A program made the position numbers and the translations under genes. From Scandinavium manionii (lineage in GTDB: Bacteria > Pseudomonadota > Gammaproteobacteria > Enterobacterales > Enterobacteriaceae), in assembly GCF_024764775.1 (NCBI RefSeq), contig NZ_JALIGC010000031.1, positions 62,001 to 126,000 of the forward strand: a stretch of 64,000 nt of DNA. The letters run 5' to 3'. The stretch's first letter is position 1; every line of letters begins with the position of its first letter. Below are positions 45,346-53,661 of the stretch, piece after piece. Under the pieces are notes generated by a model. It was not told the origin of the DNA and did not search any database. It saw only the letters and a list, made by a program, of their open reading frames with translations.

Positions 45346-46527
45346 CTATTCGCGCTCGACGGCCAACGCCACACCCTGCCCGCCGCCAATGCACAGCGTG
45401 GCCAGCCCTTTGCGGGCATCACGCTTGATCATCTCATGCACCAGCGACACCAGAATACGACAGCCGGATGCGCCAATCGGATGGCCCAACGCAATCGCCC
45501 CGCCGTTGACGTTGACGCGTTTTTCATCCCACTCCAGCACTTTGCCGACCGAAATCGCCTGCGCGGCAAAAGCTTCGTTGGCTTCAATCAGATCAACGTC
45601 GTTCAACTGCCAGCCCACGCGATCCAGGCAACGACGCGTGGCGTAAACCGGGGCAATGCCCATTAACGCTGGGTCAACGCCGACGCTGGCGAACGCGCGG
45701 ATCCGCGCCAGAATCGGCAGATTAAGCGCCATCGCTTTGGATTCACTCATCATCATCACCGCCGCCGCGCCGTCGTTAATGGACGATGCGTTGCCCGCAG
45801 TGACCGAGCCGAGTGTGTCGAACGCCGGCATCAAGCGCGCCAGCCCTTCGGCGCTGGCGTCGGTGCGCGGCTGCTCATCGGTATCCACCACCTGAGCCAG
45901 ACCGTTTTTCTGCAGATTTACCACCGGCACAATTTCATCGCGGAAACGCCCGGAATCAATCGCCCGGCGTGCCTTCTGCTGTGAGCTGAGCGCCCAGGCG
46001 TCTTGCAGCTCGCGTGAAATACCGTATTCACGCGCCAGGTTTTCCGCCGTCACACCCATATGATAGTCGTTGAATGCATCCCACAACCCATCGTGGACCA
46101 GGCTGTCGATAAGTTGGCTGTTGCCCAGACGCGCACCGGTGCGACTGTCGGTTAACACGTGCGGCGCGCGGCTCATGTTCTCCTGGCCACCTGCAATGAC
46201 TACATCGGCTTCGCCGCACTGAATGGCCTGGGTCGCAAGATGCAGCGCCTTCAGCCCCGAGCCGCAAACGTCGTTGATGGTTATCGCAGAAACGGTATTG
46301 GGCAGGCCGCCTTTAATTGCGGACTGGCGCGCAGGGTTTTGCCCGGCGCCTGCCGTCAGCACCTGTCCGAGGATCACTTCATCCACTTCCATGGGATCCA
46401 GTCCGGTACGTTCCACCAGCGCTTTCACCACCACACTTCCCAGTTCAACGGCCGTAAAGCACGACAATGCGCCCTGGAAGCAACCAATCGGCGTTCGAAC
46501 TGCACCTACGATAACGACATCTTTCAT
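45346..46527 (-). CDS. yqeF: Acetyl-CoA acetyltransferase (thiolase) YqeF
   Basis: 393 aa, the E. coli length. Thiolase fold: nucleophile Cys in NDVCGSGLKALHLA (~88), GGQENMSRAPHVL, His in NVNGGAIALGHPIGASG (~349) and second Cys in LCIGGGQGVA (~379). Condenses two acetyl-CoA or cleaves acetoacetyl-CoA; its physiological role is not settled. Divergent from yqeG. Confidence 0.95.
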   Translation of the reverse strand: MKDVVIVGAVRTPIGCFQGALSCFTAVELGSVVVKALVERTGLDPMEVDEVILGQVLTAGAGQNPARQSAIKGGLPNTVSAITINDVCGSGLKALHLATQAIQCGEADVVIAGGQENMSRAPHVLTDSRTGARLGNSQLIDSLVHDGLWDAFNDYHMGVTAENLAREYGISRELQDAWALSSQQKARRAIDSGRFRDEIVPVVNLQKNGLAQVVDTDEQPRTDASAEGLARLMPAFDTLGSVTAGNASSINDGAAAVMMMSESKAMALNLPILARIRAFASVGVDPALMGIAPVYATRRCLDRVGWQLNDVDLIEANEAFAAQAISVGKVLEWDEKRVNVNGGAIALGHPIGASGCRILVSLVHEMIKRDARKGLATLCIGGGQGVALAVERE

Positions 46528-46745
46528 CCCGACCTCAGCGCAAATAATCAGCGCTATAGTAGAGCGTTGTTATCAACAATTATCGTAATTGTTTAAAAAA
46601 AGTGAGTTTTATCACAAAGAAAATGACCGTCATATAACATTCATTTTACCTTGAATAACTAACCCCAATTCTCCCTCCCCCGCCCTGGTTGAAATAAGGT
46701 AAACTCGCCGCTGTTTTTTAGTTATCCGGTTTAAATATTCAAAAA

Positions 46746-47975
46746 ATGTCAAAACTATGGTCAAAAGACGAAACTCTGTGGAGTTTCGCGTTATATGGTA
46801 CTGCGGTGGGTGCGGGCACCTTGTTTCTACCGATTCAGTTAGGCTCCGCAGGGGCAATGGTGCTCCTGATTACGGCCCTGGTCGCGTGGCCATTAACCTA
46901 CTGGCCGCACCGCGCGCTGTGTCGCTTTATTCTCTCCGCTAACCTGCCAGCCAACATCGGGATCACCGGTGCGGTGAACCACTACTACGGCAAGAAAATT
47001 GGCAATCTGATCACTGCCCTGTATTTCATCGCCTTCTTCGTGGTGGTGCTGATTTATGCGGTCGCCATTACTAACTCCCTCACCGAACAGCTGGCTCAGC
47101 ATATAACGGTGACGCTCGGGGTGCGGATGCTGGTGAGTCTGGCGGTGGTGCTGGTGCTGAATCTGATTTTCCTGATGGGCCGCCACGCGACGCTAAAAGT
47201 GATGGGTTTCCTGGTATTCCCGTTGATTGGCTACTTCCTGTTCCTGTCGCTGTATCTGACCAGTTCCTGGCAACCGGCGATGTTCAGCGGCCAACTGACG
47301 TTCACCCCACACACGCTGCACCAGGTGTGGATCTCAATCCCCGTGATGGTTTTCGCTTTTAGCCATACGCCAATTATCTCGACATTCGCCATCGACAGAC
47401 GCGAAAAGTTCGGCGATGAGGCAATGGATAAATGCAAAAAAATTATGCGGGTTGCCTATCTCATCATCTGCCTGAGCGTGCTGTTCTTCGTAATCAGCTG
47501 CCTGCTGGCGATTCCGGAAGGCTACATCACCAACGCCAAAAACGAGGGTGTGACCATTCTTTCCGCGCTGGCAATGATGCCTGCGGCACCGCACTGGCTG
47601 GCGGTATCCGGCATTATTGTGGCTATCGTGGCGATGTCGAAATCATTCCTCGGTACCTATTTTGGCGTGATTGAAGGAGCGAGTGAAATCGTGCGGGCGA
47701 CGCTGAACCAGGCGGGCATTCGTAAAAGCCGCGCCTTCAACCGCGCGACCTCGATTCTGCTGGTGTCTACCCTGACCTTCGTGGTGTGCTGCATTAATCC
47801 GAATGCCATCTCGATGATTTATGCCATCAGTGGCCCGCTGATTGCGATGATCCTGTTCATCATGCCAACGCTCTCCACGTACCTGATCCCGGCCCTAAAA
47901 CCGTATCGCTCGGTCGGCAGCTTTATCACCCTGATTGTCGGTTTACTCTGCGTCTCGGTGATGTTCTTCGGCTAA
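46746..47975 (+). CDS. yqeG: HAAAP family amino-acid permease YqeG (probable serine transporter)
   Basis: 409 aa, as in E. coli, with 11 hydrophobic segments. Start motif LWSFALYGTAVGAGTLFLPIQ resembles SdaC/TdcC-type H+/amino-acid symporters, with the HAAAP landmark FSHTPIISTFAIDRRE (~205-220). Reported in E. coli as a serine transporter. A stem TGCGGCAG/CTGCCGCA (47983-48002) follows its stop. Confidence 0.93.
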   Translation: MSKLWSKDETLWSFALYGTAVGAGTLFLPIQLGSAGAMVLLITALVAWPLTYWPHRALCRFILSANLPANIGITGAVNHYYGKKIGNLITALYFIAFFVVVLIYAVAITNSLTEQLAQHITVTLGVRMLVSLAVVLVLNLIFLMGRHATLKVMGFLVFPLIGYFLFLSLYLTSSWQPAMFSGQLTFTPHTLHQVWISIPVMVFAFSHTPIISTFAIDRREKFGDEAMDKCKKIMRVAYLIICLSVLFFVISCLLAIPEGYITNAKNEGVTILSALAMMPAAPHWLAVSGIIVAIVAMSKSFLGTYFGVIEGASEIVRATLNQAGIRKSRAFNRATSILLVSTLTFVVCCINPNAISMIYAISGPLIAMILFIMPTLSTYLIPALKPYRSVGSFITLIVGLLCVSVMFFG

Positions 47976-47982
47976 TCTCTGA

Positions 47983-48002
47983 TGCGGCAGGTGACTGCCG
48001 CA
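47983..48002 (+). terminator. Hairpin after yqeG
   Basis: TGCGGCAG, loop GTGA, CTGCCGCA: a perfect 8-bp stem without a T-tract. Possibly a terminator of weak efficiency or an RNA-stabilising stem. Confidence 0.5.
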
Positions 48003-48083
48003 CATTCCGTTAAACTTTCTTACCCACTTTCCTCAGGCAATCGGTTTACACTTAACCGCTAAAGCCATAATGAGGAAACTAAT

Positions 48084-48962
48084 ATGTCCAGCGTTAAACA
48101 GTCCGGCAGCTTTACTCTTGGCAATCGCGAAATTTGGCGTTTGGGTTACGGTGCGATGCAGCTCGCCGGTCCGGGTGTGTTTGGCCCGCCGAAAGACCCT
48201 GAGATGGCGGTAAAAGTCCTGCAGGCTGCGATCGACGCAGGCGTGAACCACATTGATACCTCCGATTTCTACGGCCCGCACGTGACCAATCAGCTGATCA
48301 AAAAAGCGCTGCATCCCTATCCGCAGGAATTGACCATCGTGACCAAAGTCAGCGCCCGTCGTGATGAACAAGGGAACTGGCTGCCCGCACTGTCTGCGCC
48401 GGAGCTGACTCAGGCAGTCGAAGACAACCTGCGTAACCTCGGTCTGGATGTGCTGGACGTGGTCAACCTGCGCAGCATGATTAGCGTGCATGGCCCGGCA
48501 GAAGGTTCACTGGAAGAACCGCTGGAAACGCTGATTAAACTGAAAGACCGTGGCCTGATTCGCCATATCGGTCTGAGCAACGTCACCGCAAAACAGGTGG
48601 AAGACGGCATGAAAATGACCGACATCGCCTGCGTGCAAAATTTCTATAACGTGGCGAACCGTCACGATGACGCACTGATCGACAGCCTTGCGACGAAGAA
48701 CATTGCCTACGTCCCGTTCTTCCCGCTCGGTGGTTTCTCACCGCTGCAATCTCAGGAAATCAACGACATTGCGGCCAGCCTCGATGCCACGCCAATGCAG
48801 GTCGCGCTAGCCTGGCTGCTACAACGTTCGCCAAACATCCTGCTGATCCCAGGCACGTCCTCACTCGGTCATCTGAATGAGAACCTTGCCGCCGCCGCGC
48901 TCACGCTGCGGTCAGAGGCGCTGGACGTGCTGAATAACCTGCCACAGGCAGCGCAGCACTAA
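48084..48962 (+). CDS. Aldo/keto reductase, YdbC-like
   Basis: 292 aa. Starts after AGGAAACTAAT. Motifs LGYGAMQLAGPGVFGPP (~17-33), catalytic Asp/Tyr in HIDTSDFYGPHVTNQ (~53-67), Lys in IVTKVSA. Nearly all landmarks agree with E. coli YdbC, recalled as a pyridoxal reductase-like AKR, but ydbC lies elsewhere on the E. coli chromosome. NADPH-dependent reduction of an aldehyde is expected; substrate unknown. Ends at a hairpin; not part of the following operon. Confidence 0.9.
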   Translation: MSSVKQSGSFTLGNREIWRLGYGAMQLAGPGVFGPPKDPEMAVKVLQAAIDAGVNHIDTSDFYGPHVTNQLIKKALHPYPQELTIVTKVSARRDEQGNWLPALSAPELTQAVEDNLRNLGLDVLDVVNLRSMISVHGPAEGSLEEPLETLIKLKDRGLIRHIGLSNVTAKQVEDGMKMTDIACVQNFYNVANRHDDALIDSLATKNIAYVPFFPLGGFSPLQSQEINDIAASLDATPMQVALAWLLQRSPNILLIPGTSSLGHLNENLAAAALTLRSEALDVLNNLPQAAQH

Positions 48963-48976
48963 GTCACTCCCCCCGT

Positions 48977-49007
48977 TGTGCCGTCTGGTTTACATGCCGA
49001 CGGCACA
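48977..49007 (+). terminator. Terminator-like hairpin after the aldo/keto reductase
   Basis: TGTGCCGTC and GACGGCACA form a perfect 9-bp stem with a 13-nt loop, followed by CGTTTATTTCC. It separates the reductase from the ECF sigma operon. Confidence 0.65.
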
Positions 49008-49057
49008 CGTTTATTTCCGCATCCCAACGCCCTCGCCCACTATTTTTTTACGCCAGC

Positions 49058-49083
49058 GTAACTTTTTCATCACCTCCGGCGAA
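49058..49083 (+). promoter_or_regulatory. Candidate ECF sigma promoter (GTAACT-N16-CGAA)
   Basis: GTAACT at 49058-49063 and CGAA at 49080-49083 with a 16-bp spacer, about 40 bp before the peroxiredoxin start. As I recall it, the promoter of the NrsF-partnered sigma factor (SigF) in Caulobacter is GTAACC-N16-CGAA, a match in nine of ten defined bases and in spacing. The link to the sigma factor encoded downstream is inference. Confidence 0.6.
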
Positions 49084-49125
49084 CTGTAGGAGAAGACCTT
49101 TTCCCTTACGTGACTGGAGCTGACC

Positions 49126-49689
49126 ATGATTGCTGTAAAACATCGCTTATCTCTGCTGACCGCCGCCGCGGCCTTTGGCCTTTCGCTGATGGCGTTCAAC
49201 GCTGACGCCGCTCTACCGGCGGGTGCTCAGGCGCCCACTTTCCAGCTGCAAGGTGCGCTGGCGGGTAAACCGCTGACCTTCTCACTGCAGCAGGCCCTGC
49301 AAAAAGGCCCGGTGGTGCTCTACTTCTTCCCGGCGGCATTCACCAAAGGCTGTACGCTGGAAGCCCATGATTTCGCTGAAGCTACCGATGATTTTAAAAA
49401 GCTGGGCGCGACGGTGATTGGTGTCACCGCCGGGAACGTCGATCAGGTCGGGAAATTCTCCCAGCTGGAATGCCGTAACAAATTTGCGGTCGCCGCCGAT
49501 CCGGGCGCGAAAGTCGCCGCGGAGTACCAGACGCAAATGCAAATGGGCGGTAAAACGCTGTCTGACCGCACTTCGTTTGTCATTGCGCCGGACGGAAAAA
49601 TCCTGCTGAGCTACACCGACCGTAACCCGGACGCCCACATCCAGAAAACCATGGATGCGGTGAAACAGTACGCCCAGTCGCACTCCTGA
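49126..49689 (+). CDS. Exported peroxiredoxin (BCP/AhpC-TSA family)
   Basis: 187 aa, preceded by TGGAG. Sec signal peptide (1-28, core LLTAAAAFGLSLMAF, cleavage near ADA-AL), so it acts in the periplasm. Thioredoxin-fold peroxidase: peroxidatic Cys76 in AFTKGCTLEAHDF and a probable resolving Cys116 in QLECRNKF. The Pro of the usual PGCT is Lys here. It reduces peroxides and needs a thiol donor, which the next gene, 35 bp downstream, would provide. First gene of a four-gene set with an ECF sigma factor. Confidence 0.88.
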   Translation: MIAVKHRLSLLTAAAAFGLSLMAFNADAALPAGAQAPTFQLQGALAGKPLTFSLQQALQKGPVVLYFFPAAFTKGCTLEAHDFAEATDDFKKLGATVIGVTAGNVDQVGKFSQLECRNKFAVAADPGAKVAAEYQTQMQMGGKTLSDRTSFVIAPDGKILLSYTDRNPDAHIQKTMDAVKQYAQSHS

Positions 49690-49724
49690 GCGCTGGCACT
49701 CCTGAAAGCAAATAGAGACGCGCT

Positions 49725-50948
49725 ATGCTAACCGCCCTGTTCGCCGCCTTTTTAGGCGGCATTATTCTCAACTTTATGCCGTGCGTATTTCCGGTGATTT
49801 CGCTAAAGGCGTTCGGCCTGATCCGCCATGACGGCGATCTTTCCAGCGCCCGCCGCGAGGGCCTCGGCTTCCTGCTCGGGGTCATCGTCACCATGATGAT
49901 GCTGGCCGGAATATTACTGGCGGCGCGGGCCGGTGGCGCGGCGGTTGGCTGGGGCTTTCAGCTTCAGTCGCCGCTGGTGATTGCCCTGCTGGCGTTGGTC
50001 ATTCTCGGTGCGGCGCTGAACCTGCTCGGCGTGTTTGAAGTCGGCTTATCGCTCCAGCGCGCGGGGGAAATTTCCCTCGGACGCGGGGCGTTTATGCGCT
50101 CGGCGCTGACCGGTGCACTGGCGATCATCGTCGCCACGCCGTGCTCGGCCCCATTCATGGCGAGCGCTATCGGCTACGCGCTGGTTCAACCTCCGGTCGT
50201 TTCCCTGGCGATATTCTTTGCGCTGGCGCTGGGGTTTGCCGCGCCGTTTACGCTGATTTCACTGTTCCCGGCGCTGGCCAAACGTCTGCCGCGCCCTGGG
50301 GCGTGGATGAACACCCTCAAACATGCGTTAGCGTTCCCGATGCTGGGGGCGTTTGCGTGGCTGGTGTGGGTGTTGGCGCAACAGGCTGGTACTACGGCGC
50401 TCGGCACTCTGCTGGCTGGTTCGGTGGTGCTGAGTTTCGCCGCCTGGCTGTACGGGATTGCCCAGCGTCGGCATCTCGCCGGACGCGGTTATCGGGTGAT
50501 GTACGCCGTCACTGTCGCGCTGCTGGTTGCGATTCTGCTGCCGCTCCCGGGCGTGATGAAGCCAGTTGAATCCGTCGAAACCACCGTCAGCACCGCGCCA
50601 ATCAAATGGACGCCGCAAACCGTGGCGGATCAGCGGGGGCACGGTAAAGCCATTTTCGTTAACTTTACCGCGTCGTGGTGCATCACCTGTCAAGTGAACG
50701 ATAAAACCTCGCTGTCGACCCAGGCCGTGAAAGAGGCACTGGCGCGCACCGGCACGCTGTATATGGTGGCAGATTCGACTAAGTTTAATGCTGATGTCGA
50801 TGACGCGCTCAGCCAGTTCGGTCAGGGCGGATTGCCGATGTACGTGGTATATCCTGCCGACGGCGGCGCACCGAAAGTGTTGCCTCAGGTGTTGACCCCG
50901 AGCATTGTGGTCAACGCCCTTAATCAGGCGGCCGGGAAAAAGGCGTGA
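49725..50948 (+). CDS. CcdA/DsbD-like membrane electron carrier fused to a thioredoxin domain
   Basis: 407 aa. About eight membrane helices carry the two redox Cys of the DsbD-beta/CcdA family, Cys20 in NFMPCVFPVISLKAFG and Cys140 in ATPCSAPFMASAIG. A C-terminal thioredoxin-like domain (~295-405) has Cys319-x-x-Cys322 in TASWCITCQ. The N-terminal periplasmic domain of DsbD is absent. It should move electrons from cytoplasmic thioredoxin to the periplasm, most simply to the peroxiredoxin encoded just upstream, as in ScsB/peroxiredoxin pairs known from other bacteria. It is not the housekeeping dsbD. Confidence 0.87.
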   Translation: MLTALFAAFLGGIILNFMPCVFPVISLKAFGLIRHDGDLSSARREGLGFLLGVIVTMMMLAGILLAARAGGAAVGWGFQLQSPLVIALLALVILGAALNLLGVFEVGLSLQRAGEISLGRGAFMRSALTGALAIIVATPCSAPFMASAIGYALVQPPVVSLAIFFALALGFAAPFTLISLFPALAKRLPRPGAWMNTLKHALAFPMLGAFAWLVWVLAQQAGTTALGTLLAGSVVLSFAAWLYGIAQRRHLAGRGYRVMYAVTVALLVAILLPLPGVMKPVESVETTVSTAPIKWTPQTVADQRGHGKAIFVNFTASWCITCQVNDKTSLSTQAVKEALARTGTLYMVADSTKFNADVDDALSQFGQGGLPMYVVYPADGGAPKVLPQVLTPSIVVNALNQAAGKKA

Positions 50949-51002
50949 TCTCCGCAGCAGCGGCGCGCCAGACCGTTCCGGCGTCAAGCAGCAAGGCGGA
51001 AT

Positions 51003-51572
51003 ATGGGTAAGGTGGAAGTCCCGCGCGATGCGTGGCCTGCGTTTATGGCGCGCGCCCAGGCAGGTGACCGGCAGGCGTATACGCAGCTGTTGCAGACGCT
51101 GGTGCCGGTCATTCGCGCGATAGTCCGCAAACAGGTGGACGACGAGGTGCTGACCGAAGACGTGATTCAGGACGTGCTGCTCACTCTGCACCGGATTCGG
51201 CATACCTACGATCCCGCCAGCCCTTTTCTGCCCTGGCTGATGGCGATTTCTCAGGCCCGCGCCATTGATGCCCTGCGCCGTCGCGGACGCCGCGACCGAA
51301 GGGAAGTGGTTGAGGATGAGGCAACGCTGAACGTGCCCGACAACGCACTGGCCCTCAAGGCTGAGATGCTGGACGTCGGCGAGGAGCTGGACGGATTTTT
51401 AAACCAGCTGCCCGCGCGCCAGCGTCAGCTGGTGGAAGATGTGCATTTACAGGAAATGAGCCTCGCCGAAGCCGCTCAGGCCAATAATCTGACGGTCGGC
51501 GCGGTCAAATCGCTGCTACACCGGGCGTTGAACAATCTTCGTCGTTATGGAGCCCATCATGGACAGTCATGA
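51003..51572 (+). CDS. ECF family RNA polymerase sigma factor
   Basis: 189 aa, with AAGG shortly before the ATG. Sigma region 2 (~15-85): RQAYTQLLQTLVPVIRAIV, TEDVIQDVLLTLHR, then FLPWLMAISQARAIDALRRRG. Region 4 (~135-185): FLNQLPARQRQLVEDVH and a helix-turn-helix LAEAAQANNLTVGAVKSLLHRA. There is no region 3, as in ECF factors. It overlaps the downstream membrane anti-sigma gene. Probably drives its own operon from the promoter at 49058. Confidence 0.92.
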   Translation: MGKVEVPRDAWPAFMARAQAGDRQAYTQLLQTLVPVIRAIVRKQVDDEVLTEDVIQDVLLTLHRIRHTYDPASPFLPWLMAISQARAIDALRRRGRRDRREVVEDEATLNVPDNALALKAEMLDVGEELDGFLNQLPARQRQLVEDVHLQEMSLAEAAQANNLTVGAVKSLLHRALNNLRRYGAHHGQS

Positions 51573-52188
51573 GGCGTTAATCGAAAAACTCAGCCGAAGC
51601 GCGGCCCCCATAAAACGCACTCTGCCGGTACGCTGGCGCGTGGTGAGTTGGGTACTGCTGGCCCTGCCCACGGGTGCCCTGGCGAGCCTGTTGCTTCAGC
51701 GCACCGCCACCGACTGGTCGCAGCCGGGTGCGGCGTGGGCGATGACGCAACTGGGGCTGGCGTTTACCTTTGGCTTGCTGGCGATCAATGCGGCGTTCAC
51801 TCTGAGTATTGCCGGACGCCGCCCGCTGAATATGCGCTGGCTGATGGTGCTGGCGATGGTGTGGCTGGGGTCGGTACTGGTGAATATTGGCCACCCGCCG
51901 TTGTCCGCCAGCAGCCTGCATGATACCCACTGCTACACATTTATGGTCACGGTCAGCGTGCCGATGGTAGCGCTGGTCATTGGCTATCTGCGCAGGACCC
52001 GCACGTTAAATCCGCTGCGCAGCCTGGCGCTATCCGGCACCGGCGTGGCGGCGATGGCGCTCGCGCTGCTGACGTTCTGCCATCCGGTGCATCTGCACCC
52101 GGAAGATTTCCTGATGCACCTTGCGGCGATTGTCACCATCATCGGTGCAACGGTAGCGCTAGGCTGGCGTTGGGTTAGCGCTTACTGA
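51559..52188 (+). CDS. DUF1109/NrsF-like membrane anti-sigma factor
   Basis: 209 aa from ATG 51559, with GGAG 6 bp upstream; it overlaps the sigma gene by 14 bp, so translation is coupled. Short cytoplasmic N-terminus (~1-25), then six hydrophobic segments. Two lone Cys (C125 in THCYTF and C174 in TFCHPVHLH) sit beside several His (H121, H124, H175, H178, H180), a layout suited to sensing metal or oxidation. NrsF of Caulobacter holds its ECF sigma inactive until heavy metal stress; the same role is inferred here. Its 3' end overlaps the convergent exporter gene by 14 bp. Confidence 0.85.
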   Translation: MDSHEALIEKLSRSAAPIKRTLPVRWRVVSWVLLALPTGALASLLLQRTATDWSQPGAAWAMTQLGLAFTFGLLAINAAFTLSIAGRRPLNMRWLMVLAMVWLGSVLVNIGHPPLSASSLHDTHCYTFMVTVSVPMVALVIGYLRRTRTLNPLRSLALSGTGVAAMALALLTFCHPVHLHPEDFLMHLAAIVTIIGATVALGWRWVSAY

Positions 52189-52795
52189 GCACCAGACGCG
52201 CCGCGAACAGCAGGAACGCGGCGCCGGTTGCGCGATCCATCCATTTCACCACCGCCTGTTTTTTTAGCACATCTGCCGCATAGCCCGATGCCACAATCAG
52301 CGTCAGCGACCACAATGTCCCCAGACAGACGTGAATTGAGACCAGCAGGAAGGTCCAGACAATCGGCGAGTGCCCGACAGGAATGAACTGCGGCAGAAAC
52401 GAGACGTAAAACACGCCCATCTTTGGGTTCAGCACATTGCCCAACATTCCGCGCAAAAACCAGTTACTACTGCGCACATCGCCTTCAACCTGCAAGGTAA
52501 AACGCTGTCGCGGGCGCAGCAGCAGCTGAATACCCAGCCAGCACAGATATGCTGCTCCGCACCATTTCAGCACCGTATATGCCAGCTCCGACACCGCCAG
52601 CAACGCGCCAAGGCCAAACGCCACCAGAGCCCCCCAGATAAAGCAGCCCAGATCGATGCCCAGCGCCGCATGGACGGCTTTTTTGCCGCCTTCGGCAACC
52701 GACGTTCGTAGAATTAATGCAGTATCAAGCCCGGGGGTCAGCGTTAATAACGCTGCGGCGAAAGTGAATGCGAGGAGGGAATCTGTGACGGACAT
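52175..52795 (-). CDS. LysE/RhtB family exporter
   Basis: 206 aa from ATG 52795, preceded by GGAGACGTAAAA; the ATG at 52828 lacks a ribosome site. About six membrane helices. LysE family motifs LTLTPGLDTALILRTSVAEGGKKA (~15-38) and FLRGMLGNVLNPKMGVFYVSFLPQF (~120-144). Exports amino acids or related small molecules; the substrate cannot be told. No regulator next to it. Confidence 0.88.
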   Translation of the reverse strand: MSVTDSLLAFTFAAALLTLTPGLDTALILRTSVAEGGKKAVHAALGIDLGCFIWGALVAFGLGALLAVSELAYTVLKWCGAAYLCWLGIQLLLRPRQRFTLQVEGDVRSSNWFLRGMLGNVLNPKMGVFYVSFLPQFIPVGHSPIVWTFLLVSIHVCLGTLWSLTLIVASGYAADVLKKQAVVKWMDRATGAAFLLFAARLVLSKR

Positions 52796-53004
52796 TTTTA
52801 CGTCTCCGAAAGCGTGGAGATTACGCAAAAATTAACAATGTGGCAACATCAAAACTCAAGAATGATATCGCGAAAATGTCGTCATCATGCCCGACAGAAA
52901 ACGTCGTTTTTCTATCTCATTCGGCGTTCACAGATTCGCTGCGCGCATCATGTGCGATTTAAAAACTGTTAGTGGTTGGCGGGCGTATCGCTTAAAGAAA
53001 TGAC

Positions 53005-53029
53005 AACAGGGGGCGCAATGTCCCCTGTT
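53005..53029 (-). terminator. Hairpin after the 53032 gene
   Basis: AACAGGGG/CCCCTGTT stem (53005-53012 and 53022-53029), directly past the stop of the minus-strand gene, with a poor T-tract (TGTCATTTCTTT) on that strand. Confidence 0.55.
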
Positions 53030-53031
53030 TT

Positions 53032-53661
53032 CTATGAGACCGTTGGTGGTTGCTCGTTCAAACTACGCTCTGCTCTAAGCTGGTAGAAGTAATAAGCGAT
53101 GCTTGCTGTCAGGCACAACGTATAACCGAACGACTCAGCGCCTTCTTCAACCATGTTTTTCACCACCCGAAGATACTCATCTCCGAGCGCCGATTCCCAT
53201 AGCGAGTGCATACCGAACAATCTTGAAAAGACTAAAATACATAGCAACCCGGAAATCATCATTCCGTAGTAAGGCGTAAGCGGATAGCGTGAAAGTTCAG
53301 CCAATGTCCTGCGAGGATGTCTTGCTGTGTAAGCAATCACAATGATGGAGGAGAATAAAGCAAACCATACCCAGCTACCGTGAGAGATGAGATCGAATAA
53401 ACCATCGAGTTCCCGAATCAGCATCGCAAGGAAAAAACCACCGATCAGGAGATTACAATTACGCATGAATGCGGAGTCATTAACCAACTTGAAGTGAATG
53501 ACTATTATCGCCGCAAGCATTCCTGCTTGAAGTGTTTCGGTTACGGATATCTCGCCGAGTTTATCTTGCAAAACATGCACATCGAGCCACAAACCGAACA
53601 ACACAGCACTTGCCAGAACAGCAGCAAGAAGAATGTAAATCATGGTGCGTACTAAAAACAT
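53032..53661 (-). CDS. Multipass membrane protein of unknown function
   Basis: 209 aa; I do not recognise the family. Five or six hydrophobic segments, at about 5-25, 47-60, 70-85, 95-110, 130-150 and 180-195, with a positive-rich loop RHPRRTLAELSRYP after the fourth. It is more AT-rich than its neighbours and stands alone between two gaps, which hints at a separate origin. The start could be ATG 53661 or ATG 53643; neither has a strong ribosome site. Expression is not proven, but the length and transmembrane pattern make a real gene likely. Confidence 0.7.
   Translation of the reverse strand: MFLVRTMIYILLAAVLASAVLFGLWLDVHVLQDKLGEISVTETLQAGMLAAIIVIHFKLVNDSAFMRNCNLLIGGFFLAMLIRELDGLFDLISHGSWVWFALFSSIIVIAYTARHPRRTLAELSRYPLTPYYGMMISGLLCILVFSRLFGMHSLWESALGDEYLRVVKNMVEEGAESFGYTLCLTASIAYYFYQLRAERSLNEQPPTVS

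Noticed and set aside
45222..45428. 68-residue plus-strand frame in the kduI-yqeF gap
   Set aside because: Overlaps the REP-like palindrome and the yqeF 3' end; Arg/Lys-rich translation typical of non-coding DNA.
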